From Candidatus Nanopelagicaceae bacterium (GTDB lineage Bacteria > Actinomycetota > Actinomycetes > Nanopelagicales > Nanopelagicaceae): a DNA stretch of 23,810 nt. The DNA is taken from NCBI GenBank assembly GCA_023262125.1, contig JALRDT010000008.1, positions 1 to 23,810 on the forward strand, read 5' to 3'. A model generated the notes under the pieces. The model worked only from the letters and a program-made list of their open reading frames with translations, searched no databases and was not told the origin of the DNA. Of this stretch, positions 13,728 to 23,464 are shown one piece after another; within the stretch, counting starts at the first letter, position 1; each line of letters opens with the position of its first letter. A program made the translations under genes and the position numbers.

Positions 13728-15329
13728 TTATTTGAGCAATTCTTTCAGTGGTCCACGTAAAGTGGCAAGTTTCTCAAATGCCTGCTCTTCTGTGGCGGCA
13801 ATTACTTCGATGTAACACTTTAATTTGGCTTCTGTTCCTGAAGGGCGAACAATGACTCGAATATCGCCAAGCCAAATGCGAAGACCATCTGTAGGAGGCA
13901 AATCGCCAGTTGGCTTTGCAAGATCATCAATTGAAGTGACTTGAAAACCTGCAATCTCTTTTGGAGGATTATTTCGGAACTTATCTAATACCGCTCCAAC
14001 TAATTTAATATTTTCAACACGAATCGAAATCTGTTCGGTGGCATGGAATCCAATTATTTTCCAAATTTCTTGCAAGCGGTCATAAATAGTTTGACCTTTA
14101 GAAGCTAACTCTTCGGCTAATTGCGCCAAAGCAATAGCTGCACTTACTCCATCCTTATCTGAAACAGTAGCTGAATCAACAGAATAACCAATTGCCTCTT
14201 CGTACGCAAAAGCTAAATTTGGAATCTGTGCAAGATACTTAAATCCAGTTAATGTTTCCTGAAAATTTCGTCCATAATGTTTACAAATTTTGCTAAGACC
14301 CGAAGAAGATACGATTGAATTTCCATAATTCCCATTATTTGTGCGGGCAATCCAATCTCCGAGCAAAATTCCTAACTCATCACCTTTGAGCATTCGCCAT
14401 CCATGTTTAGGGTCATTAATTGCTGCAGCGCATCGATCTGCGTCAGGATCATTGGCTATAACTAAATCAGCTCCGATTGATTTAGCCTTAGCCAAACTAA
14501 GATCAATTGCACCAGGTTCTTCTGGGTTGGGAAAAGAAACAGTTGGAAAATCTGGATCTGGTTGTGCCTGTTCTTCCACCAATATTGGTTGATTGAAGCC
14601 AGCTTTCTTAAAAACAGCTTGAACTGTTTCTAGGCCCACTCCGTGCATTGCGGTATATACAATTTTCAATTTGCCGGGTGTCTTTCCGATTATCGCGGTT
14701 CGGGCAACATAATCATCAAAAACATCATCATTTAAATTTTTCCATTTACTTCCTCTAGGTTGGCTCTTTAAAGAAGTAATTTTGTCGATTTCGGCCGAGA
14801 TTAATTTATCTGTTGGAGTGATGATTTGGGACCCTTGATAATTAATGCCATCAACTGCAGCATTTAAATAGACTTTATAACCATTATCCATCGGTGGGTT
14901 GTGGCTCGCAGTAACCATAATTCCAACGTGGGCGCCTAACTTTTTAACTGCATAGGCGAGCACTGGAGTTGGAAGAGGTCTAGGCAAGACACTTACTTCA
15001 ATACCTGCGCCGCTTAGAATCTCTGCACTCTCTTTAGTGAAATCTTCAGATCCGTAACGTGCATCTCGTCCGATAACTGCCGAAGTTAAATTTCGCTGCT
15101 TCATATATTGTGCAATTGCAGCTGCCGTCCTTCCAACAACAGCACGGTTCATTCCTGACGGACCCGGAGCAATTGGACCTCGAAGACCAGCGGTACCGAA
15201 AGTTAAGAAACCATTAAATAATTTATTTAATGTAACTTCATCATTTGAATCTAAAAGTTTCTGTAATTCTGCAGCAGTTTTTGGATCTGGATCATCAGCA
15301 ATCCAATTCTCGATTTCGACTCGATTCAC
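13728..15329 (-). CDS. Phosphoglucomutase/phosphomannomutase family enzyme, PGM2-like (probable phosphopentomutase)
   Basis: Alpha-D-phosphohexomutase fold, 533 residues. The N-terminal LTFGTAGLRGPIAPG (42-56) is typical of the PGM2/PgcA branch. The phospho-serine loop is TASHNPP (140-146, Ser142), the magnesium site NDPDADR (293-299; Asp294, 296, 298), the sugar loop KGDELG (315-320), and the phosphate-binding loop RPSGTEAK lies near the C-terminus. Human PGM2 in this branch works mainly on pentose phosphates. No DeoB-type phosphopentomutase is in the window, and the gene sits directly upstream of deoC. I therefore infer that it converts (deoxy)ribose-1-phosphate to the 5-phosphate. Glucose-phosphate mutase activity is the alternative. 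The start is GTG 15329 with weak AGG upstream, 14 nt after the carboxylase stop. Confidence 0.9.
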   Translation of the reverse strand: MNRVEIENWIADDPDPKTAAELQKLLDSNDEVTLNKLFNGFLTFGTAGLRGPIAPGPSGMNRAVVGRTAAAIAQYMKQRNLTSAVIGRDARYGSEDFTKESAEILSGAGIEVSVLPRPLPTPVLAYAVKKLGAHVGIMVTASHNPPMDNGYKVYLNAAVDGINYQGSQIITPTDKLISAEIDKITSLKSQPRGSKWKNLNDDVFDDYVARTAIIGKTPGKLKIVYTAMHGVGLETVQAVFKKAGFNQPILVEEQAQPDPDFPTVSFPNPEEPGAIDLSLAKAKSIGADLVIANDPDADRCAAAINDPKHGWRMLKGDELGILLGDWIARTNNGNYGNSIVSSSGLSKICKHYGRNFQETLTGFKYLAQIPNLAFAYEEAIGYSVDSATVSDKDGVSAAIALAQLAEELASKGQTIYDRLQEIWKIIGFHATEQISIRVENIKLVGAVLDKFRNNPPKEIAGFQVTSIDDLAKPTGDLPPTDGLRIWLGDIRVIVRPSGTEAKLKCYIEVIAATEEQAFEKLATLRGPLKELLK

Positions 15330-15343
15330 GTACCTAATCTAAT

Positions 15344-17059
15344 TTAGTCAGCAATTTCGCACAAACGTGTACCGCTTGCGACAGTTTCACCAATTACAGC
15401 TAATAATTTAACGATCTTTCCCGATTTGTGAGCTGTAAGAGGCTGCTCCATCTTCATTGCCTCAAGCACGAAGATCAAATCGCCCTTTTCAACAGAATCT
15501 CCATCTTTAACTGCAATTTTCACAACTGTCCCTTGCATAGGAGCGAGTAGACCATCTCCGGTAGCACCGCCGCTTGCACCTTTTCTTGCGCGATGGCGTT
15601 TATGAACTGGTTCAGGAGCATGTACTAAAACTTCAAATCGATGGCCATTTACTTCAGTAATTATGTGCTCGGGCGCTGCATGAGTCTGTACAACTGGCGC
15701 GCTAGCTTTGTATTCAGGAATTTCATTCACAAATTCATTTTCAATGTAACTGGTGTACACCTTAAAGTTTTTTGTGTAATTATCATCCTCAAGAATCGCT
15801 CGATGAAAGGGAAGTGCAGTTGCTAGCCCTTCGATCTTGAACTCTTGCAAAGCGCGTCTAGAACGACTGATTGCTTCTTCACGGGTACTTCCAGTCACAA
15901 TTAATTTTGCAAGTAAGGAGTCGAAATTCCCGCCAATAGAATCATCTTTTTGAAAGCCAGCATCTACTCGTACACCAGGTCCAGTTGGCAATTGCCATTG
16001 AGTAATTTGACCTGGGGCTGGTAAAAAGCCGCGCCCTGGATCCTCTCCGTTAATTCGAAATTCAATTGAATGTCCTCTAATTTCAGGATCGCCAAAACCT
16101 AGAGTTTCACCCTCGGCGATTCGGAATTGTTGACGAACTAAATCAAGCCCTGTTACCTCTTCAGATACAGGATGTTCCACTTGTAGTCGAGTATTTACTT
16201 CAAGGAAAGAGATGGTTCCATCAAGCCCGACTAAGAATTCGCAAGTACCAGCTCCTACATAACCAGCTTCTTTCATGATCGCTTTACTTGCGCGGTATAA
16301 CTCTTCATTCTGTTCTTTACTTAAGAATGGTGCAGGCGCTTCTTCAACAAGCTTTTGGTGGCGACGTTGTAATGAACAATCTCGTGTTGAAACAACAACC
16401 GCATTACCTTGTTTATCAACGAGAACTTGAGTTTCGACATGTCGAGGTTTATCTAAATATCTTTCGACAAAGCATTCGCCTCTTCCGAATCCAGCTATCG
16501 CTTCTCGGACAGCAGATGCATAAAGTTCGGGGATTTCTTCAAGAGTTCGAGCAACTTTAAGTCCGCGACCTCCACCTCCGTGAGCAGCTTTAATTGCAAC
16601 CGGTAGGCCATGCTCTTTTGCAAATGCAATAACTTCTTCATGTGATGAGACGGGATCTTTAGTACCTGCAACCAATGGTGCGCCAGCCGCAGATGCAATT
16701 TTTCTAGCAGAAACTTTATCGCCAAGAGCACGAATTGCCGCTGGTGGTGGACCAATCCAAATTAAACCAGCATTAATTACTGCTTCTGCAAAATCAGCAT
16801 TTTCAGATAGGAAGCCATATCCAGGATGGACTGCATCTGCGCCGGATTCTTTTGCAGCGTTAATTATTTTTTCGATATTTAGATATGTCTGTGCTGCAGT
16901 TAAACCTTTTAGAGAATAGGCGGCATCAGCCATTGAAGTATGAATAGAAGTGCGGTCTTCATCTGAATAAACCGCAACAGATTCGATTCCGTGATCTCGG
17001 CAAGCGCGAATAACTCGAACCGCAATTTCGCCACGGTTAGCGATTAGTACGCGTTTCAT
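15344..17059 (-). CDS. Acyl-CoA carboxylase alpha subunit (biotin carboxylase + BCCP)
   Basis: Carboxylates its own biotin with ATP and bicarbonate, then hands the carboxyl group to the beta subunit encoded upstream, giving malonyl-CoA and/or methylmalonyl-CoA. The 571-residue protein starts with [18 protein letters not shown] (2-19). The ATP-grasp domain has the glycine loop [11 protein letters not shown] (159-169), [11 protein letters not shown] (199-209) and catalytic [10 protein letters not shown] (287-296). A linker leads to a C-terminal biotinyl domain with the attachment site EAMKMEQ (biotinyl Lys536). Having BC and BCCP fused in a protein of about 570-590 residues is the actinobacterial AccA1/AccA2-like form. 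The ATG overlaps the Maf stop as ATGA. It would be modified by the BirA encoded at 19438-20160. Confidence 0.95.
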   Translation of the reverse strand: MKRVLIANRGEIAVRVIRACRDHGIESVAVYSDEDRTSIHTSMADAAYSLKGLTAAQTYLNIEKIINAAKESGADAVHPGYGFLSENADFAEAVINAGLIWIGPPPAAIRALGDKVSARKIASAAGAPLVAGTKDPVSSHEEVIAFAKEHGLPVAIKAAHGGGGRGLKVARTLEEIPELYASAVREAIAGFGRGECFVERYLDKPRHVETQVLVDKQGNAVVVSTRDCSLQRRHQKLVEEAPAPFLSKEQNEELYRASKAIMKEAGYVGAGTCEFLVGLDGTISFLEVNTRLQVEHPVSEEVTGLDLVRQQFRIAEGETLGFGDPEIRGHSIEFRINGEDPGRGFLPAPGQITQWQLPTGPGVRVDAGFQKDDSIGGNFDSLLAKLIVTGSTREEAISRSRRALQEFKIEGLATALPFHRAILEDDNYTKNFKVYTSYIENEFVNEIPEYKASAPVVQTHAAPEHIITEVNGHRFEVLVHAPEPVHKRHRARKGASGGATGDGLLAPMQGTVVKIAVKDGDSVEKGDLIFVLEAMKMEQPLTAHKSGKIVKLLAVIGETVASGTRLCEIAD

Positions 17060-17661
17060 TTTGCTCCGATCTTCTTAGCTATTGGCCACGGATAGCCTAA
17101 GTGTTCCAAACTCTTTCGCAAATAGGCCATAGAAATTCCGACCACATTTGTGTAATCACCATTGATTCCTGCAATTAAAGGAGAACTGAAGCCATCTAAG
17201 GTAAAGCCTCCCGCGACTTTTAATGGTTCACCAGTGGCTACATAATCCTTAATTAACTCTTCATCTAATGTTTCAAAAGTTACTGAAGTTGTCACTCTGT
17301 CAGCTAATTCTCGACCCTGTTTTGTGTCAATAATGCAATGTCCAGTGTGTAAGAGACCAGTTTTTCCACTCAAACGTTTTGCGCGCTCAATCGCAATTTC
17401 AGCAGTTGCTGGCTTACCAAAAGATTCGCCTTCAAATTCAAAAGTAGAGTCGCAAGCAATAATGATTGAATCGCCATTGACCATTTCTCTTACTGTATGA
17501 GCTTTTGTTATAGCAAGCGCAATTACCATGTCTACCGGGGTCATAGAATTAAAATGTTCGGTCTCTTCGTTAACATTGCTAACGATAATTTCTGGATGCA
17601 ATCCAGCGCTCTCGAGTAAACGTTTACGAGATGGGGATTGAGATGCAAGAATCAAACGCAT
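17056..17661 (-). CDS. maf: Maf-like nucleoside triphosphate pyrophosphatase
   Basis: Maf proteins hydrolyse non-canonical or excess (deoxy)nucleoside triphosphates to monophosphates and are linked to septum formation. The 201-residue protein starts with the diagnostic [20 protein letters not shown]. Catalytic Asp71 is in [19 protein letters not shown]. The C-terminal block ([16 protein letters not shown], then [11 protein letters not shown]) matches the family. The frame is open a little further upstream (to 17712), but that part overlaps the epsilon subunit gene and does not fit the family, so ATG 17661 is used. It follows the epsilon stop by 1 nt and overlaps the carboxylase alpha start by 4 nt. 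Maf inside an acyl-CoA carboxylase operon is a common actinobacterial arrangement. Confidence 0.94.
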   Translation of the reverse strand: MRLILASQSPSRKRLLESAGLHPEIIVSNVNEETEHFNSMTPVDMVIALAITKAHTVREMVNGDSIIIACDSTFEFEGESFGKPATAEIAIERAKRLSGKTGLLHTGHCIIDTKQGRELADRVTTSVTFETLDEELIKDYVATGEPLKVAGGFTLDGFSSPLIAGINGDYTNVVGISMAYLRKSLEHLGYPWPIAKKIGAK

Positions 17662-17662
17662 T

Positions 17663-17851
17663 TTAAATATTTCGTCCTGCACCAAACTTAATTGATTGTG
17701 GCATAGGGGCACGCATGATTGGTTGGGCCCAAGTGCTACGCTTAACTACTGGATCTTTTTCAACTCTTTTATGTTGATTTAAAACTTGCGTCAGAATCGC
17801 CAACTCTTCATTGCTTGGCTCTCCACTTACAATTGTAAATTTAACCGTCAT
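17663..17851 (-). CDS. accE: Acyl-CoA carboxylase epsilon subunit
   Basis: A 62-residue protein with the epsilon signature near its N-terminus, [18 protein letters not shown] (7-24), followed by a basic linker and a Trp-Pro-rich end ([13 protein letters not shown]). Epsilon subunits are small actinobacterial proteins that bind the carboxyltransferase and stimulate the alpha-beta complex. The gene overlaps the beta subunit stop by 4 nt (ATGA) and its stop is 1 nt before maf, the usual beta-epsilon-Maf-alpha order. Sequence conservation in this family is low; position and the SGxPxxEEL pattern carry the call. Confidence 0.9.
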   Translation of the reverse strand: MTVKFTIVSGEPSNEELAILTQVLNQHKRVEKDPVVKRSTWAQPIMRAPMPQSIKFGAGRNI

Positions 17852-19419
17852 AGCGGGATATTTCCGTGTTTACGTGGCGGCAAAGAATCACGTTTAGTTT
17901 TAAGAGTACGAAGAACTTTTGTAATATATTCACGAGATTGATTTGGCTCAATGACAGCATCAACAATTCCGCGTTCTGCAGCATTGTAAGGATTGGCAAG
18001 CGATTCGTTATATTCAGCAACTAACTGAGCTCGTAAAGCTTCAGGATCTTTAGCTTCGGCAATCTCTTTGCGATAAAGAATATTAACCGCACCTTGAGCA
18101 CCCATAACCGCAATTTCAGCTGTTGGCCATGCAAAAACTACATCTCCGCCAATTTGTTTAGAACCCATGACGATGTATGCGCCACCGTAAGCTTTGCGAG
18201 TTACAAGCGTTACTAGAGGCACTGTTGCTTCTGCATAGGCATAAAGTAATTTGGCGCCACGGCGAATAATGCCATCCCATTCCTGCTCTGTTCCTGGAAG
18301 AAAACCTGGAACATCTACGAGGGTGACAATTGGAATATTAAAGGCATCGCAGAAACGTAAGAATCTGGCAGCTTTTTCAGAAGAATCTATATCTAAAGTT
18401 CCGGCTAACTGCTGTGGTTGGTTTGCAATTATTCCAACAGTTTCGCCTTCAATTCGACCATAACCAACAATGATATTTGGTGCAAAGTTTGCATGAATTT
18501 CTAAGAATTCTCCTTCATCAAGCAAAGCATGTATAACAGTCTTCATGTCATAAGGTTGATTAGGTGAATCTGGAATTAAAGTATCAAGCGCAGTGTCAGT
18601 AGCTTTACGTGCAAGTGTTTCGGTAGCAGGTAAATGTGGAGCTCCATCCATATTGTTACTAGGCAAATAGGAAAGAAGCGCTTTTACATAATCAATTGCA
18701 TCTTCCTCAGATTCCGCTAAATAATGTGCGTTACCAGTCTTAGATGCATGAGTATGTGCACCGCCTAGTTCTTCCATGCCCACTTCTTCACCAGTTACAG
18801 TCTTAATAACATCTGGTCCGGTGATAAACATGTAAGACTTTTCGTTGACCATAACAGTGAAATCTGTAAGCGCAGGAGAGTAAGCCGCACCTCCAGCACA
18901 TGGCCCAAGAATTAAAGTAATTTGTGGGATTACACCTGATGATCGAGTATTCAAGCGGAATATATGGCCATATCCACCGAGTGCTTGTACACCTTCTTGA
19001 ATTCTTGCTCCACCTGAATCATTAATGCCAATTAAAGGCACTCCATTTTTAAGAGCGAATTCCATAATTTTTCGAATTTTTTCAGCCATTACTTCGCCGA
19101 GCGAACCACCGAAAATTGTAAAATCTTGCGAATAAACTGCGACGCTGCGACCGTCAATAGTTCCAAAACCAATAACTACACCATCTCCGTATGGACGATT
19201 TTTCTCCATTCCAAATGAATAGGAACGATGGCGAGCAAACTCATCCATCTCTTGGAAGGAACCTTCATCTAATAGCAGCGCAATTCGTTCGCGCGCAGTC
19301 AGCTTGCCCTTTGCATGTTGCTTAGTCACGGCAGTTTCAGATGCCGCGTGTACCGCCTCATCCAGCCTTGCGCGTAAATCTTCAATTTTGCCAGCTGTAG
19401 TTTTCAGATTCTTGCTCAT
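17848..19419 (-). CDS. Acyl-CoA carboxylase beta subunit (carboxyltransferase; acetyl-/propionyl-CoA type)
   Basis: Transfers CO2 from biotin to an acyl-CoA. The 523-residue protein has two crotonase-like halves. The N-half opens with [17 protein letters not shown] (39-55) and carries the oxyanion segment [16 protein letters not shown] (172-187). The C-half has [13 protein letters not shown] (368-380) and [14 protein letters not shown] (408-421). Ile416 in the last motif corresponds, as I recall, to the position that is Ile in Streptomyces AccB and Asp in PccB, so acetyl-CoA may be accepted as well as propionyl-CoA. ATG 19419 has no Shine-Dalgarno, but TACGGT lies 6 nt upstream, so the transcript is probably leaderless. 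It is the first gene of the eight-gene minus-strand run. Confidence 0.94.
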   Translation of the reverse strand: MSKNLKTTAGKIEDLRARLDEAVHAASETAVTKQHAKGKLTARERIALLLDEGSFQEMDEFARHRSYSFGMEKNRPYGDGVVIGFGTIDGRSVAVYSQDFTIFGGSLGEVMAEKIRKIMEFALKNGVPLIGINDSGGARIQEGVQALGGYGHIFRLNTRSSGVIPQITLILGPCAGGAAYSPALTDFTVMVNEKSYMFITGPDVIKTVTGEEVGMEELGGAHTHASKTGNAHYLAESEEDAIDYVKALLSYLPSNNMDGAPHLPATETLARKATDTALDTLIPDSPNQPYDMKTVIHALLDEGEFLEIHANFAPNIIVGYGRIEGETVGIIANQPQQLAGTLDIDSSEKAARFLRFCDAFNIPIVTLVDVPGFLPGTEQEWDGIIRRGAKLLYAYAEATVPLVTLVTRKAYGGAYIVMGSKQIGGDVVFAWPTAEIAVMGAQGAVNILYRKEIAEAKDPEALRAQLVAEYNESLANPYNAAERGIVDAVIEPNQSREYITKVLRTLKTKRDSLPPRKHGNIPL

Positions 19420-19437
19420 GGGCTTACCGTACCTGCT
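19420..19437. promoter_or_regulatory. Symmetric bidirectional promoter between carboxylase operon and birA
   Basis: The starts of the two divergent genes are only 18 bp apart. The centre reads TTACCGTAC: on the plus strand TACCGT (19425-19430) lies 7 nt before GTG 19438, and on the minus strand TACGGT lies 6 nt before ATG 19419. Both match TANNNT, and they overlap on opposite strands. One symmetric -10 element could therefore start two leaderless mRNAs. No -35 element was identified for either. Inference from pattern. Confidence 0.6.
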
Positions 19438-20160
19438 GTGGGTATCGAAGCGCTAAAAGTCGAAGCTATAAATTTAAAAGTTACGCAGTACTGGTCAGTA
19501 AGCGTGACGGAAGAAACTACCTCGACCCAGTTTGATTTAGCTTCGAATTTCGAAGCCGGAAAAGTTTTAGTTGCTGAATATCAGAGTTCAGGTCGCGGCA
19601 GATTAGATCGTAAATTTGAAGTACCGCCACGAAAAGGTTTAACTTTTTCTTTTGCAATTGATTCAAATAAATACGAGAATAATTTTGGATGGATACCACT
19701 TATTTCGGGTTTAGCAGTTGCTCGTGCAATTAATAATTTTGTTGGAAGAGAATTAGTTGAAGTTAAATGGCCAAATGATTTATTAATTGATGGCAAGAAG
19801 CTAGCTGGAATATTAAGTGAAAAAAATGAAAAAGGGATTATCGTTGGTATCGGAATAAATATTTATCAGACGCAGGATGAACTCCCTATAAAAGATGCAA
19901 TCTCACTGTCCATGAAAGTCGAAATCGATCGAAGCGAACTATTAATTGCAATTTTAAATGAGCTTGGTGCTACCTTGAACAATATTGAGGCAGAGAAAAA
20001 TATCTATCGCGATAAATGCGTCAGTATTGGTAAGCAGGTGAGCGCTACTTTGCCATCCGGGGAAGTTATTCAAGATTTTGCAACTGGAATTTCAAATGAA
20101 GGTGCGCTCTTGCTGAATACTCGTGAAATTAGGGTAGGAGATATTGTTCATTTAAGATAA
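19438..20160 (+). CDS. birA: Biotin-[acetyl-CoA-carboxylase] ligase
   Basis: Makes biotinyl-5'-AMP and attaches biotin to the Lys of biotinyl domains, here most likely Lys536 of the carboxylase alpha subunit. The 240-residue protein has the catalytic loop SSGRGRLDR (50-58) and [18 protein letters not shown] (109-126), followed by GIGINI (137-142). A C-terminal SH3-like part ([18 protein letters not shown]) is present. It lacks an N-terminal winged helix, so it is a monofunctional group I ligase and not a repressor. The start is GTG 19438 without a Shine-Dalgarno, fitting a leaderless transcript from the shared promoter. PurK begins 4 nt after its stop. Confidence 0.94.
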   Translation: MGIEALKVEAINLKVTQYWSVSVTEETTSTQFDLASNFEAGKVLVAEYQSSGRGRLDRKFEVPPRKGLTFSFAIDSNKYENNFGWIPLISGLAVARAINNFVGRELVEVKWPNDLLIDGKKLAGILSEKNEKGIIVGIGINIYQTQDELPIKDAISLSMKVEIDRSELLIAILNELGATLNNIEAEKNIYRDKCVSIGKQVSATLPSGEVIQDFATGISNEGALLLNTREIRVGDIVHLR

Positions 20161-20164
20161 GAGC

Positions 20165-21271
20165 GTGAAGACATTTCCACGTGTTGGAGTTATCGGCTCG
20201 GGCCAGTTGGCACAGATGACTTTAGCGCCAGCAGCAGCGCTCGGAATTGAATTAATTACCTTAGCAAATTCTTCTGAAGACTCAGCCGCTCAAAGCTCTC
20301 CACATGTTGTCGGAGATTTCAAAGATTTAGAAACTGTTCGTAAATTTTCAGCAGACTGTGATGTTGTCACATTCGAACATGAATTAATCCCAATTTCAAT
20401 TATTAGAACTTTAGAGAGCGAAGGCATTAAATTTTTGCCAACTTCGAATTCTTTCCAATATTCGCAAGATAAAGCGCTGATGCGAGAGAAGTTGTCCCAT
20501 TTGCCAAACCCAAAGTGGCAAGTGGTAACTGAAGCACCAGAATGGAACTATCCGGCAATTGCCAAATCAATTTCTGGTGGGTACGACGGCCGTGGAGTTT
20601 GGAAAGTTAACTCGAAAGCAGAGCTAACTGAATTGTTGAAACAAGTGCCTAGGTTATTACTTGAAGAGCTAATCGAATTTGATTATGAAATTGCGGTTAT
20701 GGTTGCACGCTCGCCACATGGACAAGCTGCTACTTGGGCTCCTACTCGAACAGTTCAGCGCGATGGCATATGTATAGAAACTGTTACTCCAGTTCCTGAG
20801 TTTTCAGCGTCCCAATCAGAATCTGCACAAAATTTAGCATTGCAAATTGCTGAAGAGATTAAATTAGTTGGAGTGATGGCGGTTGAGATTTTTGTTAAAG
20901 GTGATCAGTTACTTATAAATGAGTTAGCTTTACGTCCCCATAACTCTGGTCATTGGACAATTGAAGGATCAGTGACAAGTCAATTCGAACAACATCTTCG
21001 CGCAATCTTGGATTTACCTCTTGGCGATACTTCAATGGTCGCTAAATGGGCGGTTATGGGTAATGTTTTGGGTGGCAGTAAGAGCGATATGTACAGACCA
21101 TACCTTCATTTGATGGCTAGAACTCCTGCATTGAAGTTTCATCACTATAGAAAAGAGGTTAGGCCGGGTAGGAAGATTGGTCACGTAACAATTACCGGCG
21201 ATAACCTCGTAGAATTAAGAAGCGAAATTGATCATGCACTTGCATATATGAGCGGAGAGATTGATGAGTGA
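20165..21271 (+). CDS. purK: N5-carboxyaminoimidazole ribonucleotide synthase
   Basis: Uses ATP and bicarbonate to carboxylate AIR to N5-CAIR in de novo purine synthesis. The 368-residue ATP-grasp protein starts with [13 protein letters not shown] (6-18). The ATP-binding loop is [10 protein letters not shown] (137-146), the [12 protein letters not shown] segment is at 167-178, and the metal/substrate motif [17 protein letters not shown] (252-268) is close to the usual NE-x-APRPHNSGH, with Leu-Arg in place of Pro-Arg. GTG 20165 follows birA by 4 nt. The gene overlaps purE by 8 nt. The pair fits the usual bacterial order purK-purE and is independent of the nucleoside catabolic genes. Confidence 0.95.
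   Translation: MKTFPRVGVIGSGQLAQMTLAPAAALGIELITLANSSEDSAAQSSPHVVGDFKDLETVRKFSADCDVVTFEHELIPISIIRTLESEGIKFLPTSNSFQYSQDKALMREKLSHLPNPKWQVVTEAPEWNYPAIAKSISGGYDGRGVWKVNSKAELTELLKQVPRLLLEELIEFDYEIAVMVARSPHGQAATWAPTRTVQRDGICIETVTPVPEFSASQSESAQNLALQIAEEIKLVGVMAVEIFVKGDQLLINELALRPHNSGHWTIEGSVTSQFEQHLRAILDLPLGDTSMVAKWAVMGNVLGGSKSDMYRPYLHLMARTPALKFHHYRKEVRPGRKIGHVTITGDNLVELRSEIDHALAYMSGEIDE
21254..21257 (+). promoter_or_regulatory. Shine-Dalgarno that fixes the purE start
   Basis: GGAG within the 3' end of purK, 6 nt before ATG 21264. The in-frame TTG at 21261 is spaced too closely (3 nt), so ATG 21264 is chosen. Confidence 0.65.
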
Positions 21272-21770
21272 TGTAGCAATCATCATGGGTTCGGATTCCG
21301 ATTGGCCAACCATGGAAGCCGCCGCAAATGTATTAGATGAATTTGGGATTACTTACACCGCTGAAGTGCTATCAGCGCATCGAATGCCAAATGAGATGGC
21401 GGAATTCGCAAAGAGTGCAGCCAAGAATGGTTATAAAGTAATTATTGCAGGAGCAGGCGGGGCAGCACATTTACCTGGCATGGTCGCCTCATTGACTGCA
21501 CTTCCGGTAATTGGAGTTCCGGTTGCATTAGCAAATTTAGAAGGAATGGATTCATTACTTTCGATTGTGCAAATGCCAGCAGGTATTCCAGTTGCAACAG
21601 TTGGAATTGGAAATGCAAAAAATGCTGGAATTTTAGCTGCTCGAATTTTGGCAACATCAGATAGCGCTCTACTTAATAAAGTTGAATCAGCCATGATGAA
21701 ACTAAATGAAGAGGCAAAATCTAAAGGCGCTGCTCTCAAAGCTAAGCGCAATCAAAAAACTGGTTTTTAA
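21264..21770 (+). CDS. purE: N5-carboxyaminoimidazole ribonucleotide mutase
   Basis: Converts N5-CAIR from PurK into CAIR, completing AIR carboxylation. The 168-residue protein has the class I PurE pattern: GSDSDWPTM (9-17), SAHRMP (37-42, catalytic His39), and [14 protein letters not shown] (62-75). The purK coupling (8-nt overlap) confirms the class I assignment. The C-terminus is Lys-rich ([14 protein letters not shown]). It ends in a 4-bp tail-to-tail overlap with the convergent CoA-binding protein gene, leaving no room for an ordinary terminator. Confidence 0.96.
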   Translation: MSDVAIIMGSDSDWPTMEAAANVLDEFGITYTAEVLSAHRMPNEMAEFAKSAAKNGYKVIIAGAGGAAHLPGMVASLTALPVIGVPVALANLEGMDSLLSIVQMPAGIPVATVGIGNAKNAGILAARILATSDSALLNKVESAMMKLNEEAKSKGAALKAKRNQKTGF

Positions 21771-22165
21771 CGCTTTCTATATTCGATAGCCGGGCAGCGA
21801 TCCATAATTGCCAGTAACCCTGCGGCTTCAGCGCGATTAACAGCATCTTGATCGATTACATCCAATTGCAGCCATACTGCTTTGGCACCAATTGCAATCG
21901 CTTCATCTACCACTTTTCCAACTAACTTTGAATTTACAAAACAATCTACGACATCAATTGGAAATGGAATCTCTGAAAGAGTTTTATAACCCGATTCTCC
22001 ATGAACTTCTTCTGCTCTTGGATAAACGGGAACAATTTTGTGACCTTTATCTTGAAGTAACTTGGCAACTCCGTATGCCGCACGCTCTGGATTATTTCCC
22101 AAACCAACTACCGCCCAAGTTTTCATTGCTAAAACTTGGTCGATAGTTTTTTCGTCAAAACTCAT
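21767..22165 (-). CDS. CoA-binding domain protein (YccU-like)
   Basis: A 132-residue single-domain Rossmann protein of the succinyl-CoA-synthetase-like CoA-binding family. [19 protein letters not shown] (17-35) is the nucleotide/CoA-binding loop. The family signature is completed by VPVYPR (45-50), AVWLQLDVI (96-104) and [14 protein letters not shown] (115-128). Such proteins bind CoA in vitro, but their physiological role is not established, so no reaction is assigned. The start ATG 22165 overlaps the UDP-glucose dehydrogenase stop as ATGA. An upstream extension to 22207 lies inside that gene and does not resemble the family. Confidence 0.9.
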   Translation of the reverse strand: MSFDEKTIDQVLAMKTWAVVGLGNNPERAAYGVAKLLQDKGHKIVPVYPRAEEVHGESGYKTLSEIPFPIDVVDCFVNSKLVGKVVDEAIAIGAKAVWLQLDVIDQDAVNRAEAAGLLAIMDRCPAIEYRKR

Positions 22166-23454
22166 GCACGTCCCAATGCATGGAAATCCCACCCAGCTGC
22201 GCGCCATTTATCGCGATCTAACATGTTACGGCCATCAAGTATCTTCGCCTGCTTTACCAACTTTTTAATTGCTGCAGGATCTAGTTCTCTATACTCTTTC
22301 CATTCGGTGAGATGAAGAATTAAATCTGCGCCAGATACGCAATCTTCTACTTTCTCAGCAAAGTTAAGCGATGGAAAACGTTTGCGTGCAGGTTCAATTC
22401 CTTTTGGATCATGGACTGTAACTTGCGCTCCAGCTGCGTGAATTTGAGCTGCGATATCTAAAGCTGGCGAATCGCGCACATCATCAGAGTCTGGTTTGAA
22501 TGTTGCGCCCAGAATTGCGATTTTGAAGGATTTAAGGTCCAGACCCAATTCTTTCTCAACTACATTTATTACGCGTTTACGCGCACGAAGATTAATTGCA
22601 TCAATATCTTTTAAGAATTCGACAGCTTGTGAAGCGCCAAGTTCTTCAGCGCGCGCCATGAATGCACGGATATCTTTTGGTAAACATCCGCCACCAAATC
22701 CAATGCCAGCTTGCAGGAATCGGTTGCCGATTCTTGGGTCATAACCGATTGCTTTAGCGAGAACAGTTACATCGCCACCGGTTGTTTCGCAGATTTCAGC
22801 CATAGCGTTTATGAAAGAAATTTTGGTAGCTAAGAATGAATTAGCGGAAACTTTTACCAACTCTGCAGTTGGAAGATCAGCCCGAACCCATGGAGTGCCT
22901 TCTTTTATGTTTACGGCATAAACCTCTTTGAGAATTTCTTCTGCGCGATCTGAGGTAACACCAACCACTAAACGATTTGGCCTTAAAGTATCTTCAACTG
23001 CAAATCCTTCACGTAAAAATTCTGGATTCCATGCTAATTCTGTATGTGCGGGTATCTGCTTTGCTAACTCTTGTGCAGTACCAACTGGAACAGTTGATTT
23101 GCCCACTAAAAGTGAGCCAGGCTTGGCCACTGCAGATACCGCCGCAAAGGCGCTCTTTACATAACTTAAATCAGCCGCCAGGCCATCTTTCATTTGCGGA
23201 GTTCCAACGCAAATGAAATGGACATCGCAATCTGCAATTTCTGAATAATCAGTGGTGAACTTTAATTTCCCACCTTTTACATGCTTTGATAGTAGTTCAG
23301 GTAGTTCTGGCTCGTAGAAAGGAAGTTGACCTTTAGAGAGCGCATCAATCTTGGAAGCATCGTTATCTACACCAATAACATCAAGTCCAAGCTCGGCCAT
23401 GCAAGCTGCATGGGTAGCGCCCAAATATCCTGTACCTATCACTGAGATTTTCAT
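22162..23454 (-). CDS. ugd: UDP-glucose 6-dehydrogenase
   Basis: Oxidises UDP-glucose twice with NAD+ to UDP-glucuronate, a precursor for acidic cell-envelope polysaccharides. The 430-residue protein starts with MKISVIGTGYLGATHAA. ICVGTPQ is at 81-87, the Thr-containing STVPVGTA at 120-127, and NPEFLREG (143-150) contains the catalytic Glu. The Lys-Asn pair is in LVKVSANSFLATKISFINA (199-217), and the catalytic Cys257 and Lys260 are in GFGGGCLPKD. Specificity for UDP-glucose over related UDP- or GDP-sugars is inferred by resemblance only. The frame is open to 23562, but residues before ATG 23454 do not belong to the family and overlap the LCP gene. That gene lies 10 nt upstream and points to a cell-wall context. 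Confidence 0.93.
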   Translation of the reverse strand: MKISVIGTGYLGATHAACMAELGLDVIGVDNDASKIDALSKGQLPFYEPELPELLSKHVKGGKLKFTTDYSEIADCDVHFICVGTPQMKDGLAADLSYVKSAFAAVSAVAKPGSLLVGKSTVPVGTAQELAKQIPAHTELAWNPEFLREGFAVEDTLRPNRLVVGVTSDRAEEILKEVYAVNIKEGTPWVRADLPTAELVKVSANSFLATKISFINAMAEICETTGGDVTVLAKAIGYDPRIGNRFLQAGIGFGGGCLPKDIRAFMARAEELGASQAVEFLKDIDAINLRARKRVINVVEKELGLDLKSFKIAILGATFKPDSDDVRDSPALDIAAQIHAAGAQVTVHDPKGIEPARKRFPSLNFAEKVEDCVSGADLILHLTEWKEYRELDPAAIKKLVKQAKILDGRNMLDRDKWRAAGWDFHALGRA

Positions 23455-23464
23455 GTTTATTATC

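Noticed and set aside
17662..17712. N-terminal extension of Maf
   Set aside because: It overlaps the epsilon subunit gene, and [10 protein letters not shown] is the standard Maf start.
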